This document shows positions 8,169-16,231 of a stretch of 64,000 bases of DNA, one piece after another. Positions within the stretch are counted from its first letter, which is position 1; every line of letters starts with the position of its first letter. This DNA comes from Sporomusaceae bacterium (lineage in GTDB: Bacteria; Bacillota; Negativicutes; UBA1444): assembly GCA_018434355.1 (NCBI GenBank), contig JAHDPL010000003.1, positions 1 through 64,000 on the forward strand. Reading direction: 5' to 3'. Below the pieces are notes generated by a model, which searched no databases, was not told the DNA's origin, and worked only from the letters and a program-made list of their open reading frames with translations. A program made the translations under genes and the position numbers.

Positions 8169-9119
8169 ATGAACGCATTCGGTTGGTTTGTCGGTGGTCC
8201 ATATCTATATTTATGTGCAGTGCTGTTTATCGGGGTCACGGCGTGCAAGGTTTACGGTTATGCCACAATGCCCCGTCACCTGCGCTGGGATTTGTATCCG
8301 CTGCCGCATAGGGTCGGCGGTTCAAAATATCAACAGATCGATTTCCATAAGACTAAGCAAAAAACCAGCTTGTGGAATGAATTCACCTATATGTTCATGG
8401 AGATTTTATTCATTCGCAAAGCGTTCATCCATAATCCCAAAGTGTGGGTCGGTTCGTTTCCGATGCATCTGGGACTTTATCTGGCAATCCTGCTGCTTAT
8501 GCTGCTGCTACTGGGCGCTGGCGTGGAAAAACTGCTGGGATTGCCTGTGGTGCCGATCAATGATTGGTTCTGGGTCTCTGCGTTGTACTACAGCACGGCC
8601 ATAGTTGGCGCGCTGGCGATGATCTGCGGCGTCTGCGGCGCCTGTTGGCTATTGTACTTGCGTCTCAGCGATGAAGGGCTGCGCGATATGTCGGACATCC
8701 CGGCCTATGCCAATCTGACGCTGCTTATCGCGATGTTCGGTTCGGGACTGGCAGCCTGGTTTTTTGCTGACCGCGACTTTTCGATGCTGCGGTCGCAACT
8801 CGGCTCGTTGGTTGCTTTTTCACCGACGGCTCCCGGCCACTGGCTGATTACGCTGGAAATCTTTTTCATCGGGCTATTCCTTGCTTATCTGCCGTTTAGC
8901 CGGATGAGCCACTATGCCGCGAAGTATTTCTTTTATCACAACATCATGTGGGATGACGAGCCGATGAAGGCCGGCAGCTCGCTTGAAAAGGACGTAACAC
9001 ATTCGCTGGGCGGCAACTTGTCATGGTCGGCGCCCCATATCAAGCAAAATCAGTCCTGGCTGGCGCAGGTTTCGCCCGATGAAGCCAAGGCGGCAAAGGA
9101 AGGGGCGGCAAAACAATGA
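8169..9119 (+). CDS. DsrM/HmeC-like cytochrome b membrane subunit (first copy)
   Basis: A 316-aa membrane protein of the NarI/DsrM/HmeC/TmcC cytochrome b group, with about five TM segments and conserved histidines (for example PMHLG near 102 and SRMSHYAAKYFFYH near 250) that could bind heme b. It differs from the canonical DsrM encoded at 15149, mainly by the MPRHLRWDLYPLPH segment near residue 40, which recalls HmeC/TmcC. The ATG at 8169 has an AAGAGGTGG site; longer upstream frames lack one. It overlaps the next gene by 4 nt. It likely passes quinol electrons to the following iron-sulfur subunit. Confidence 0.88.
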   Translation: MNAFGWFVGGPYLYLCAVLFIGVTACKVYGYATMPRHLRWDLYPLPHRVGGSKYQQIDFHKTKQKTSLWNEFTYMFMEILFIRKAFIHNPKVWVGSFPMHLGLYLAILLLMLLLLGAGVEKLLGLPVVPINDWFWVSALYYSTAIVGALAMICGVCGACWLLYLRLSDEGLRDMSDIPAYANLTLLIAMFGSGLAAWFFADRDFSMLRSQLGSLVAFSPTAPGHWLITLEIFFIGLFLAYLPFSRMSHYAAKYFFYHNIMWDDEPMKAGSSLEKDVTHSLGGNLSWSAPHIKQNQSWLAQVSPDEAKAAKEGAAKQ

Positions 9120-10720
9120 AGAAAAAAGTGTTGATTCGTGATTTTGGTCAGGAAACTCCAGTGCTTTGCCCGATCGATTCTTCCGATATCCCGCTGTTGC
9201 CGGGAGAGGAACAGATCGTGTTCAAAGATGTGAAGCCGGCGATGAAAGAGAAATATGATTTTTCGCTGGACGGCTTTTCGGCGCTGAATCTGCCGATTCC
9301 CCAGACGCCGGAGGAAGAGGCGAAGATCGTCAACGATTTTCTGCGGGGATTGGAAAAAGTGTTCAGTGAGGAGAATAACTGGGCCTTCCTGCAACCGACG
9401 GTGTTGTCGACCGATTACTGCGTGCAATGCAATACTTGCAATGAGGCCTGTCCGGTCTATCCGGAAAGCGGTTACCAGGACATTTATCGGCCGAATTACC
9501 GTGCGGAACTGCTCAGACGCATCTATCGGCGGTATTTCACAACAGCGGGTAAATTGCTCGGCAAATGGGCCGGCGCAGACCTGGAACTGAACTGGCGTGT
9601 TGTCTACCGGCTGGCGGAACTGGTCTATCGCTGCAGCCTCTGTCGTCGCTGCGCCCAGACCTGCCCGGTGGGGGTCGACAATGCCTTGATCGCGCGTGAG
9701 GTCCGCAAGCTGTTCAGTCAAGAGATGGGAATTGCACCGGAAGGGGTCCACAAGTCCGGCACAGTCAACCATCTCAAATCCGGTTCGTCGACCGGGATGG
9801 GCAGCGCGGCGTTTTTGGACACACTGGAGATGGTGGAAGATATCATTGAAGAAAAAATCGGCCGACGAATCAAGATTCCGGTCGATGTACCGGGCGCTGA
9901 TTTCTTGCTTTTGCACAATGCCGGCGAATTCCTCGCCTGGCCGGAAAATCCGGCCGCATTCGCTATTCTGTTTGACGCTGCCGGGATCAGCTGGACATTG
10001 TCGTCGGAAATGATGGGCTATGAAGGGGTCAACTACGGAGTATGGTATGATGATGTGCAGTTCGCCAAAATCCTGGTTGGACAGGTACAGGCGGCAAAAC
10101 GGCTCGGCGTAGGCAAGATCGTCGTGGGGGAATGTGGCCACGCCACTAAGGCGACGGTGACGATCGGCGACCGGATCTGTGTCGGCGACCTGGCGATTCC
10201 CCGTGAGAGTTGCCTGCCGATATTGGCTGACATCGTCACCAGCGGAAAAATCAAATTCAATCCGCAGCAAAACAATTTTCCGGTCACCATGCACGACCCG
10301 TGCAATATGGTCCGTTTGATGGGAATTGAGAAGCCGCAATGGACGATTCTGAACGCCGTCGTGCCACAAAACCAGATTTATCCGATGCCGAATGCCGGTT
10401 CAGAGAACTATTGCTGCGGCGGCGGCAGTGGTTTCGCGATCATGAATTCACAGAACTTCCCGCAATGGCGCAACAATCTGTCAAGCCGTCGCAAAGCGCG
10501 GCAGGTCCTGGAAGCGTTCAAGGACGTGCTCGATCCGTCGATCGCCAAATATTATTGCGCTCCCTGTTCCAATTGCAAGGGATCGGCCCGCGATTCAATG
10601 ATCGAGGCATTCCACTTCAAGGATAAATACAATATGACCTACGGAGGGCTCGTCGAGCTGATGGTAAACGCCATGCCCGGTCTGCCGCAGCCCTACATTT
10701 CCTGGGAAGATGAATTCTAA
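9116..10720 (+). CDS. DsrK/HmeD-like heterodisulfide-reductase-type Fe-S subunit (first copy)
   Basis: A 534-aa HdrD/DsrK-type protein. Two 4Fe-4S sites are visible at C102/C105/C108/C112 and C173/C176/C179/C183. Two CCG-type motifs follow: HDPCN with YCCGGGSGF, and a second cysteine set CAPCSNC near the C terminus. In this family the CCG cluster handles disulfide or trisulfide substrates. It pairs with the cytochrome b gene it overlaps. It is clearly different from the canonical DsrK at 11189, for example in its N-terminal 90 residues. The two genes together resemble the two-subunit DsrMK of Gram-positive sulfate reducers or the HmeCD/TmcBC part of other complexes. Confidence 0.9.
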   Translation: MKKKVLIRDFGQETPVLCPIDSSDIPLLPGEEQIVFKDVKPAMKEKYDFSLDGFSALNLPIPQTPEEEAKIVNDFLRGLEKVFSEENNWAFLQPTVLSTDYCVQCNTCNEACPVYPESGYQDIYRPNYRAELLRRIYRRYFTTAGKLLGKWAGADLELNWRVVYRLAELVYRCSLCRRCAQTCPVGVDNALIAREVRKLFSQEMGIAPEGVHKSGTVNHLKSGSSTGMGSAAFLDTLEMVEDIIEEKIGRRIKIPVDVPGADFLLLHNAGEFLAWPENPAAFAILFDAAGISWTLSSEMMGYEGVNYGVWYDDVQFAKILVGQVQAAKRLGVGKIVVGECGHATKATVTIGDRICVGDLAIPRESCLPILADIVTSGKIKFNPQQNNFPVTMHDPCNMVRLMGIEKPQWTILNAVVPQNQIYPMPNAGSENYCCGGGSGFAIMNSQNFPQWRNNLSSRRKARQVLEAFKDVLDPSIAKYYCAPCSNCKGSARDSMIEAFHFKDKYNMTYGGLVELMVNAMPGLPQPYISWEDEF

Positions 10721-11189
10721 AGCACGGACGGCTTTGTTAAAAGCCTGGTATGATGCTACGCTGAAAAGCTATTTTCCCGACAGCGACGAAACCTTTCGCC
10801 GCAATACCGGTTTTGCCAATCCGGTAGGTCAGGCGTTTCAGGAATCTATGGCGAAGATTCTTGACGGATTGATGGACAAAGCAGCGCCTTCCGAATTTGT
10901 CGCGCCACTTGATCGGGTCATTCGGGTTTTAGCGGTGCAGGGGCTGCCGGCCGGCGTGGCGATTAGATTTTTGTTTGTGTTGCGTGATTTGCTGGAAAAA
11001 AACGTCGATCTGCCGGCAAGTGACAAGAAAATCTGGCAGCGGCAGCTGGACGCGCTGGCTGAGCAGTCAGTGGAAATCTGGTGTGAATGCCGTGAGACAT
11101 TGGCACAGCTTCGGATCAACGAACTGAGAAATCGCATTCAGCAATTGGAAGCCTGTTCAGTAGCCAAAGAAAGAGGAGGGACCTCCTGA
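10710..11189 (+). CDS. RsbRD N-terminal-domain protein
   Basis: A 159-aa soluble helical protein that matches the RsbRD N-terminal-type domain, with a W-x-TLxxYFPDS-like opening and an F-NPVG motif near residues 30-35. Proteins of this type are found next to dsrMKJOP in sulfate reducers; their role there is unknown. The start overlaps the preceding gene by 11 nt and the stop overlaps the dsrK start by 1 nt, so it is tightly embedded in the operon. It lacks a STAS domain, so a classic stressosome function is not implied. A sensor or assembly role is speculation. Confidence 0.8.
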   Translation: MNSKARTALLKAWYDATLKSYFPDSDETFRRNTGFANPVGQAFQESMAKILDGLMDKAAPSEFVAPLDRVIRVLAVQGLPAGVAIRFLFVLRDLLEKNVDLPASDKKIWQRQLDALAEQSVEIWCECRETLAQLRINELRNRIQQLEACSVAKERGGTS

Positions 11190-12811
11190 TGGCCAAAATA
11201 GCCAAACCGGCGGAACTACTCAAAAACACCGGTTTTGACTCGGTTCCACAGACGCATTGGATGGATACGCCGGTGGATTTCCGGCCAGGAACCTGGCTGT
11301 TTCCCGGCAAGGCGGAGAGCCTGATTGCCGTCGACTTGCCGAACCCGCGCAAATGGTCGCCGGAGGATGCCGACTGGAAGCTGCCGCCCAATTGGAAAGA
11401 GATCATTTTGGATGGAATGCGGGAACGGCTGCAACGCTACCGTTCGTTCCGCGTGTTCATGGACAGTTGCGTGCGTTGCGGCGCTTGCGCCGATAAATGC
11501 CATTTTTACCTGGGGTCCGGCGACCCGCGCAACATGCCGGTTCTGCGGGCCGAACTGCTGCGATCCGTCTATCTGTATTACTTTACACCCACCGGTAAAA
11601 CGCTGGGGCGTTTCGCCGGCGCGCGCGAGTTGACGGAGGACGTGATCAAGGAATGGTTCTACTATTTCCACCAGTGCACCGAATGCCGTCGTTGCTCGGT
11701 GTTCTGCCCATACGGGATCGATACGGCCGAAATTACGATGATCGGTCGGGAGCTTCTGAACCTGATCGGCTGCAATATCGACTGGATTGTCACGCCGGTC
11801 GCCAATTGCTACATGAAGGGAAATCATTTGGGAATCCAGCCGCATGGGCTGGTCGATTCGATGGATTTCTTGGTGGAGAATATCCAGGATATCACCGGGA
11901 TCAAGATTGAACCGACCTTTAATCGCAAGGGAGCGGAGATTCTATATGTGCCGCCGTCCGGTGACATTTTCGCCGACCCCGGCACCTTTGCGTTGATGGG
12001 ACAGTTGATGCTGTTCCATGAAACCGGTATCGACTACACGCTGAGCACGTATGCTTCCGAAGGCGGAAATTTCGGTAGCTTCACCTCGATGGAGATGGCC
12101 AAGCGGCTGAATGCAAAAATTTACGCCGAAGCGAAGCGACTGGGCGTGAAATGGATCATTGGCGGCGAGTGCGGCCATATGTGGCGGGTGATCCACCAGT
12201 TCATGGATACGATGAACGGTCCTGGCGACTTCCTTGAAACACCGGTGAATCCGCTCACCGGAACCCGGTTTGAACACGCCAAAGCGACCGGCATGATTCA
12301 TGTTACCGAGTTTACCGCCGATTTGATCCATGAAGGGAAGATCAAGCTCGACCCTTCGCGCAACGACAATGTGAAAGTGACCTTCCACGACTCCTGCAAC
12401 CCGTCGAGGGCCATGGGCCTGCTCGAAGAGCCGCGCTACATCCTGAACAAGGTCTGCAACCACTTTTACGAGATGCCGGAAGAGACGATCCGCGAGAACA
12501 CGTTCTGCTGCGGTGGCGGCAGCGGACTGGGCGCCGACGAGAATATGGAGATGCGGATGCGCGGCGGTTTGCCGCGGGCCAATGCAGTGCGCTACGTGCA
12601 TGAGAAATTCGGCGTGAACATGCTGTCCTGCGTTTGCGCGATCGACCGGGCGACTCTGCCGCCCCTGATGCATTACTGGGTGCCGAAGGTCGCGGTATGC
12701 GGCGTGCATGAACTGGTCGGCAACGCACTGATTATGAAGGGCGAAATGAAACGGAAACAGAATCTTCGTTTTGAAGATTTGCCTGGTGTAGAGGAGGATG
12801 GCAATGAATAA
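11189..12811 (+). CDS. dsrK: DsrK, catalytic Fe-S subunit of the DsrMKJOP complex
   Basis: A 540-aa canonical DsrK. Two 4Fe-4S sites are visible at C94/C97/C100/C104 and C163/C166/C169/C173. The CCG region has HDSCNPSRAMG and FCCGGGSGLG, with a final cysteine segment CVCAIDRATLP. The N terminus (residues 1-90) and the GSGDPRNMPVLR stretch are typical of DsrK rather than HmeD. It is predicted to reduce the DsrC trisulfide on the cytoplasmic side. A GAGGAGGG site precedes the ATG. The stop overlaps the dsrJ start by 8 nt. Confidence 0.95.
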   Translation: MAKIAKPAELLKNTGFDSVPQTHWMDTPVDFRPGTWLFPGKAESLIAVDLPNPRKWSPEDADWKLPPNWKEIILDGMRERLQRYRSFRVFMDSCVRCGACADKCHFYLGSGDPRNMPVLRAELLRSVYLYYFTPTGKTLGRFAGARELTEDVIKEWFYYFHQCTECRRCSVFCPYGIDTAEITMIGRELLNLIGCNIDWIVTPVANCYMKGNHLGIQPHGLVDSMDFLVENIQDITGIKIEPTFNRKGAEILYVPPSGDIFADPGTFALMGQLMLFHETGIDYTLSTYASEGGNFGSFTSMEMAKRLNAKIYAEAKRLGVKWIIGGECGHMWRVIHQFMDTMNGPGDFLETPVNPLTGTRFEHAKATGMIHVTEFTADLIHEGKIKLDPSRNDNVKVTFHDSCNPSRAMGLLEEPRYILNKVCNHFYEMPEETIRENTFCCGGGSGLGADENMEMRMRGGLPRANAVRYVHEKFGVNMLSCVCAIDRATLPPLMHYWVPKVAVCGVHELVGNALIMKGEMKRKQNLRFEDLPGVEEDGNE

Positions 12812-13202
12812 GAACCGCCTGGTAGCGCTGGGTTTGATTTTGTTTGTACTGCTGTTCACCTTTCCGGTAGTGATGAACTTAGGCAAGTCGGTGGCAAAAA
12901 CTCAGCCGCCTGCCATGCTGCAGGACCAGAAAGCGATGCAGGAACTGGCCGATAAGCTGGGCGTCAAAAACATCGACGAATTTCGCGAACGCCACAAGCA
13001 AGTGCTGGCGGAGTGGAAGGACATAGTGGTGCGTGACGGAAAAAGGGTCTATGTCACCAAAGACGGACGCGAGATTCCGATCAGCCTGCAAAACCTGGCC
13101 AGCCAGCCGCAATACTGTAATGACTGCCATGATTATGCGGGGATAGAGAAACCGAATTGCTGGACCTGCCATGTGGAACCGAAAGGAGGGGCCGGAAAAT
13201 GA
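12804..13202 (+). CDS. dsrJ: DsrJ, periplasmic c-type cytochrome with only two heme motifs
   Basis: A 132-aa protein with an uncleaved-looking N-terminal TM anchor (about 8-26) and two CxxCH heme-binding motifs, CNDCH at 105-109 and CWTCH at 119-123. The WKDIVVRDG segment near 71 and the NDCHDYAG...CWTCHV end match DsrJ. Canonical DsrJ is a triheme protein. Here the motif expected just before CNDCH is absent, and no other cysteine exists in the protein, so the third heme and any cysteine axial ligand are missing. Start 12804 is chosen over 12798 because GAGGAGG then lies 6 nt upstream. Maturation would need the ccsBA products. Confidence 0.9.
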   Translation: MNKNRLVALGLILFVLLFTFPVVMNLGKSVAKTQPPAMLQDQKAMQELADKLGVKNIDEFRERHKQVLAEWKDIVVRDGKRVYVTKDGREIPISLQNLASQPQYCNDCHDYAGIEKPNCWTCHVEPKGGAGK

Positions 13203-13963
13203 AAAAACCACTCAGCATCAGTCGCCGGACCCTGCTAAAGGCAACAGGCGCGGCAGCTCTCGGTATCATTCCGGCAGGAACACTGTTGGTGAGGGCGGCC
13301 GGCAAACCGCATCCAAAAGCCTTGCAAGCCAAGAACTGGGCGATGGTGATCAATGCCAAGCTGTGCCCGCCGGGCTGTCGAATCTGTCAGGAGGCCTGTC
13401 ACAAGGTTCACAATGTGCCGAACATGCCTGACCCCAAGCAGGATGTGAAATGGATATGGCCAGAATCATACAATTCGGCTTTTCCCTATGAAACGCATCC
13501 CTATACCGACCAAGCCAACGAAAAACGTGCTTATCCCGTATTGTGCAATCATTGTGAAAATCCTTCCTGTGTTCGGGTCTGTCCGACCAAAGCGACATTC
13601 CAGCGGCCTGACGGCGTGGTGATGATGGATTATCACCGCTGCATCGGTTGCCGCTTCTGTATGGCGGCCTGTCCTTACGGCGCCCGCAGTTTCAACTTCA
13701 AAGACCCAAGACCGCATATTCCGCAGCTGAATCCGGCTTATCCCACCCGTACGCCCGGCGTGGTCGAAAAGTGTAATTTCTGCGACGAACGGCTGGCTGT
13801 AGGCCAGATGCCTGCTTGTATGGAGGCTTGTCCGGCCAAGGCGATTCTGTTCGGCGACTTAAACGATCCTGCCTCACCGGTTCGACAGGCGCTAGCGTCG
13901 AATGTAACTCTACAGCGGAAGACCAAACTCGGCACCCGGCCGAAGGTCTTCTACATCGTTTGA
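13199..13963 (+). CDS. dsrO: DsrO, periplasmic ferredoxin-like iron-sulfur subunit
   Basis: A 254-aa protein with a twin-arginine signal (SRRTLLKAT at residues 7-15) and a multi-cluster 4Fe-4S ferredoxin body. Cysteine groups are visible as CPPGCRICQEAC, CNHCENPSCVRVCP, CIGCRFCMAACP and CNFC...CMEACP. This is the usual DsrO/HmeA pattern. Exported folded by Tat, it would link DsrJ to the membrane subunit DsrP. An AAAGGAGGG site precedes the ATG, which overlaps the dsrJ stop by 4 nt. Confidence 0.95.
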   Translation: MKKPLSISRRTLLKATGAAALGIIPAGTLLVRAAGKPHPKALQAKNWAMVINAKLCPPGCRICQEACHKVHNVPNMPDPKQDVKWIWPESYNSAFPYETHPYTDQANEKRAYPVLCNHCENPSCVRVCPTKATFQRPDGVVMMDYHRCIGCRFCMAACPYGARSFNFKDPRPHIPQLNPAYPTRTPGVVEKCNFCDERLAVGQMPACMEACPAKAILFGDLNDPASPVRQALASNVTLQRKTKLGTRPKVFYIV

Positions 13964-13979
13964 AGGGAGGAGAACAGCA

Positions 13980-15149
13980 ATGCTTGAACACGCATGGAAT
14001 GAAACCGGTCCCCGGTTCAAAGCCTGGTTGGCGGCGCTTCTGCTCCTGATCGGCATCGGCGGCTTTTGCTACTCCATTCAGCTGGGAACCGGCCTCGGTG
14101 TGACCGGGATGAGCCGCGACGTTTCCTGGGGACTCTACATCGGACAGTTCACTTTCTTTGTCGGGGTGGCCGCCTCGGCGGTCATGGTCGTTCTGCCTTA
14201 TTATCTGCATGATGTCAAAGTGTTCGGACGCATTACGGTCGTTGGTGAATTTTTGGCGGTAACTGCTGTCATTATGTGCATCCTGTTCATTCTGGTTGAC
14301 TTGGGGATGCCGTCGCGCCTGCTGAATATCATGTTATACCCCTCGCCGGGTTCAGTGCTGTTCTGGGATATGGTCGTATTGAACGGTTACTTCTTCCTCA
14401 ATCTACTGACAGGCTGGAAGGTGCTTGAAGCCGAATATACAGGCATTAAAGCTCCCGACTGGGTGAAACCGTTAATTTATATCGCGATTCCCTGGGCTTT
14501 CAGTATTCATACAGTTACTGCGTTTATCTACTCGGGCATACCTGGCCGCGACTTCTGGCTTACTGCGCTAACGGCGCCGAAATTTCTGGCGTCAGCGTTC
14601 GCTACCGGTCCAGCGCTGCTGATCCTGATCAGCCTGGCCCTGCGGCGATTCACCGGCTTTGATGCCGGACAGGAAGCGGTTCGTCGATTGTCGATCATCG
14701 TCACCTATGCGATGTCGATCACCGTGTTCATGATTCTGGCTGAATTCTTCACCGCATTCTACAGTCAGGTGCCCAGTCACATGTATGCCTTGAAATACTT
14801 TTTTGTCGGTCTGTATGGCGGCAATTCGTTCGTACTGATCTCCTGGATTTTTGCCACGCTGTGTCTGCTGGCGCTGATTCTGCTGCTCAATCCGAAGACC
14901 CGCGGCGATGAAACCTGGCTGACGGTAGCCTGCGCCTCAACCTTTATCGCACTGGCGATTGAAAAAGGGATTTCCTTTACGGTGGGCGGCTTCATCACCA
15001 ACCCGTTCGGCCGGGTCACCGAGTATTGGCCGACCGCCGTTGAAGTGGGAATTGTTGTCGGTATTTGGGCTTTGGGAGCGTTTTTGCTGAGTCTGTTCTA
15101 CAGCCTGTTCGTCACCGTCAAACGTCGCTCCGAAAGGGGGATTGCCTGA
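13980..15149 (+). CDS. dsrP: DsrP, NrfD-family quinone-interacting membrane subunit
   Basis: A 389-aa integral membrane protein of the NrfD/PsrC family with about ten TM segments. It forms, with DsrO and DsrJ, the periplasm-facing half of the Dsr membrane complex and is expected to exchange electrons with the menaquinone pool. An AAGGGAGGAG site precedes the ATG at 13980. The stop shares one nucleotide with the dsrM start. No truncation is seen. Confidence 0.94.
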   Translation: MLEHAWNETGPRFKAWLAALLLLIGIGGFCYSIQLGTGLGVTGMSRDVSWGLYIGQFTFFVGVAASAVMVVLPYYLHDVKVFGRITVVGEFLAVTAVIMCILFILVDLGMPSRLLNIMLYPSPGSVLFWDMVVLNGYFFLNLLTGWKVLEAEYTGIKAPDWVKPLIYIAIPWAFSIHTVTAFIYSGIPGRDFWLTALTAPKFLASAFATGPALLILISLALRRFTGFDAGQEAVRRLSIIVTYAMSITVFMILAEFFTAFYSQVPSHMYALKYFFVGLYGGNSFVLISWIFATLCLLALILLLNPKTRGDETWLTVACASTFIALAIEKGISFTVGGFITNPFGRVTEYWPTAVEVGIVVGIWALGAFLLSLFYSLFVTVKRRSERGIA

Positions 15150-16141
15150 TGCAAATGCTGATTGCGCTCGCGATTGTCGCCGGTATTGCCGCTATCGGAT
15201 ACATCGGCGGGATGATGCCGGCCCTGCAGTTTCTCTTCGCTATCGTGCTGCCGCTACTAGCCATCGCGATTTTTTTGGTCGGTTTCGTCTGGAAGGTGTG
15301 GAGCTGGGCCAAAACGCCGGTGCCGTTCTGTATTGCCACCACCGTAGGTCAGCAGAAATCGCTGCCCTGGATCAAACAGGATAAGATCGGCAATCCGTCC
15401 GATACAGCCAGCGTCGTTCGGCGGATGGCCGGCGAGATTCTTTTGTTCCGCTCTTTGTTCCGCAACGTTAAGGCGGAAATCGGTCCGAACGGTTGGCTGG
15501 GTTATTCGGTGGAAAAATGGCTCTGGTTGTTTGCCGTGCTGTTCCACTGGTCGTTCCTGTTCGTCGTGATTCGTCATCTGCGGTTTTTCTTCGTCCCCTC
15601 GCCGGCGATTGTCCGTGGTCTGGAAAAAATCGACGGATTTCTGCTCTTTGATCTGCAGCCGCTGTTCCTGTCAGGCATTTTGCTGCTGGTCGGCATCGCC
15701 GCTTTGTATCTGCGGCGGATCGTGATTCCTCAAGTGCGCTACATATCTCATGGCATTGATTTTGTACCGCTGTTTTTAATTGCCGGGATCGCACTTTCCG
15801 GCATTCTGCTGCGGTATGTCTGGCCGACCGACGTGGTGGCCGTCAAATCGATGACGATGGGCTGGGTCACACTGAACCCTGTGTTGCCGACTAACATCAG
15901 CCCGCTGTTTTTCGTTCATCTGACGCTGGTATCAGTACTGCTGGCCTGGTTTCCGTTTAGCAAACTGATGCATATGGGTGGAGTCTTTCTCAGCCCCACT
16001 CGCAACCAGCGGGCTAATTCCCGTGAATACCGTCATGTAAATCCCTGGAACTACCCGGTTCATACTCACACGTATGAAGAGTATGAAGACGAGTTCCGTG
16101 ACCGGATGAAAGGCGCCGGACTGCCGGTCGACAAAGAATAA
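15149..16141 (+). CDS. dsrM: DsrM, canonical cytochrome b subunit
   Basis: A 330-aa NarI-type cytochrome b. The TTVGQQKSLPWIKQDKIGNP segment near residues 64-83 is characteristic of DsrM, and about six TM helices carry candidate heme b histidines. A GAAAGGGGG site precedes the ATG. The unusual point is order: DsrM usually opens the cluster (M-K-J-O-P), whereas here it closes it after dsrP, giving K-J-O-P-M. Together with the upstream DsrM-like copy this means two membrane cytochromes in one operon. Confidence 0.94.
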   Translation: MQMLIALAIVAGIAAIGYIGGMMPALQFLFAIVLPLLAIAIFLVGFVWKVWSWAKTPVPFCIATTVGQQKSLPWIKQDKIGNPSDTASVVRRMAGEILLFRSLFRNVKAEIGPNGWLGYSVEKWLWLFAVLFHWSFLFVVIRHLRFFFVPSPAIVRGLEKIDGFLLFDLQPLFLSGILLLVGIAALYLRRIVIPQVRYISHGIDFVPLFLIAGIALSGILLRYVWPTDVVAVKSMTMGWVTLNPVLPTNISPLFFVHLTLVSVLLAWFPFSKLMHMGGVFLSPTRNQRANSREYRHVNPWNYPVHTHTYEEYEDEFRDRMKGAGLPVDKE

Positions 16142-16182
16142 AAAGAGGGAATCCGGTTTATTTCGAAGAATTGCATTATTAA

Positions 16183-16231
16183 TAGGTGCGCCGTCGATCG
16201 GAGGAGCATTTCCGCCTTGGCGGCGCACCTA
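16183..16231 (+). promoter_or_regulatory. Hairpin enclosing the ribosome site of ccsB
   Basis: TAGGTGCGCCG (16183-16193) and CGGCGCACCTA (16221-16231) are exact complements. The loop holds GGAGGAG (16200-16206), and a small inner pairing CGGA/TCCG could cover it. The last base of the stem is the first base of the proposed ATG. The arrangement suggests control of translation or an operator overlapping the start. Confidence 0.6.

Noticed and set aside
9050-10369. Long minus-strand open frame opposite the DsrK-like gene
   Set aside because: Shadow of a gene with clear cluster motifs; no family match or start signal.
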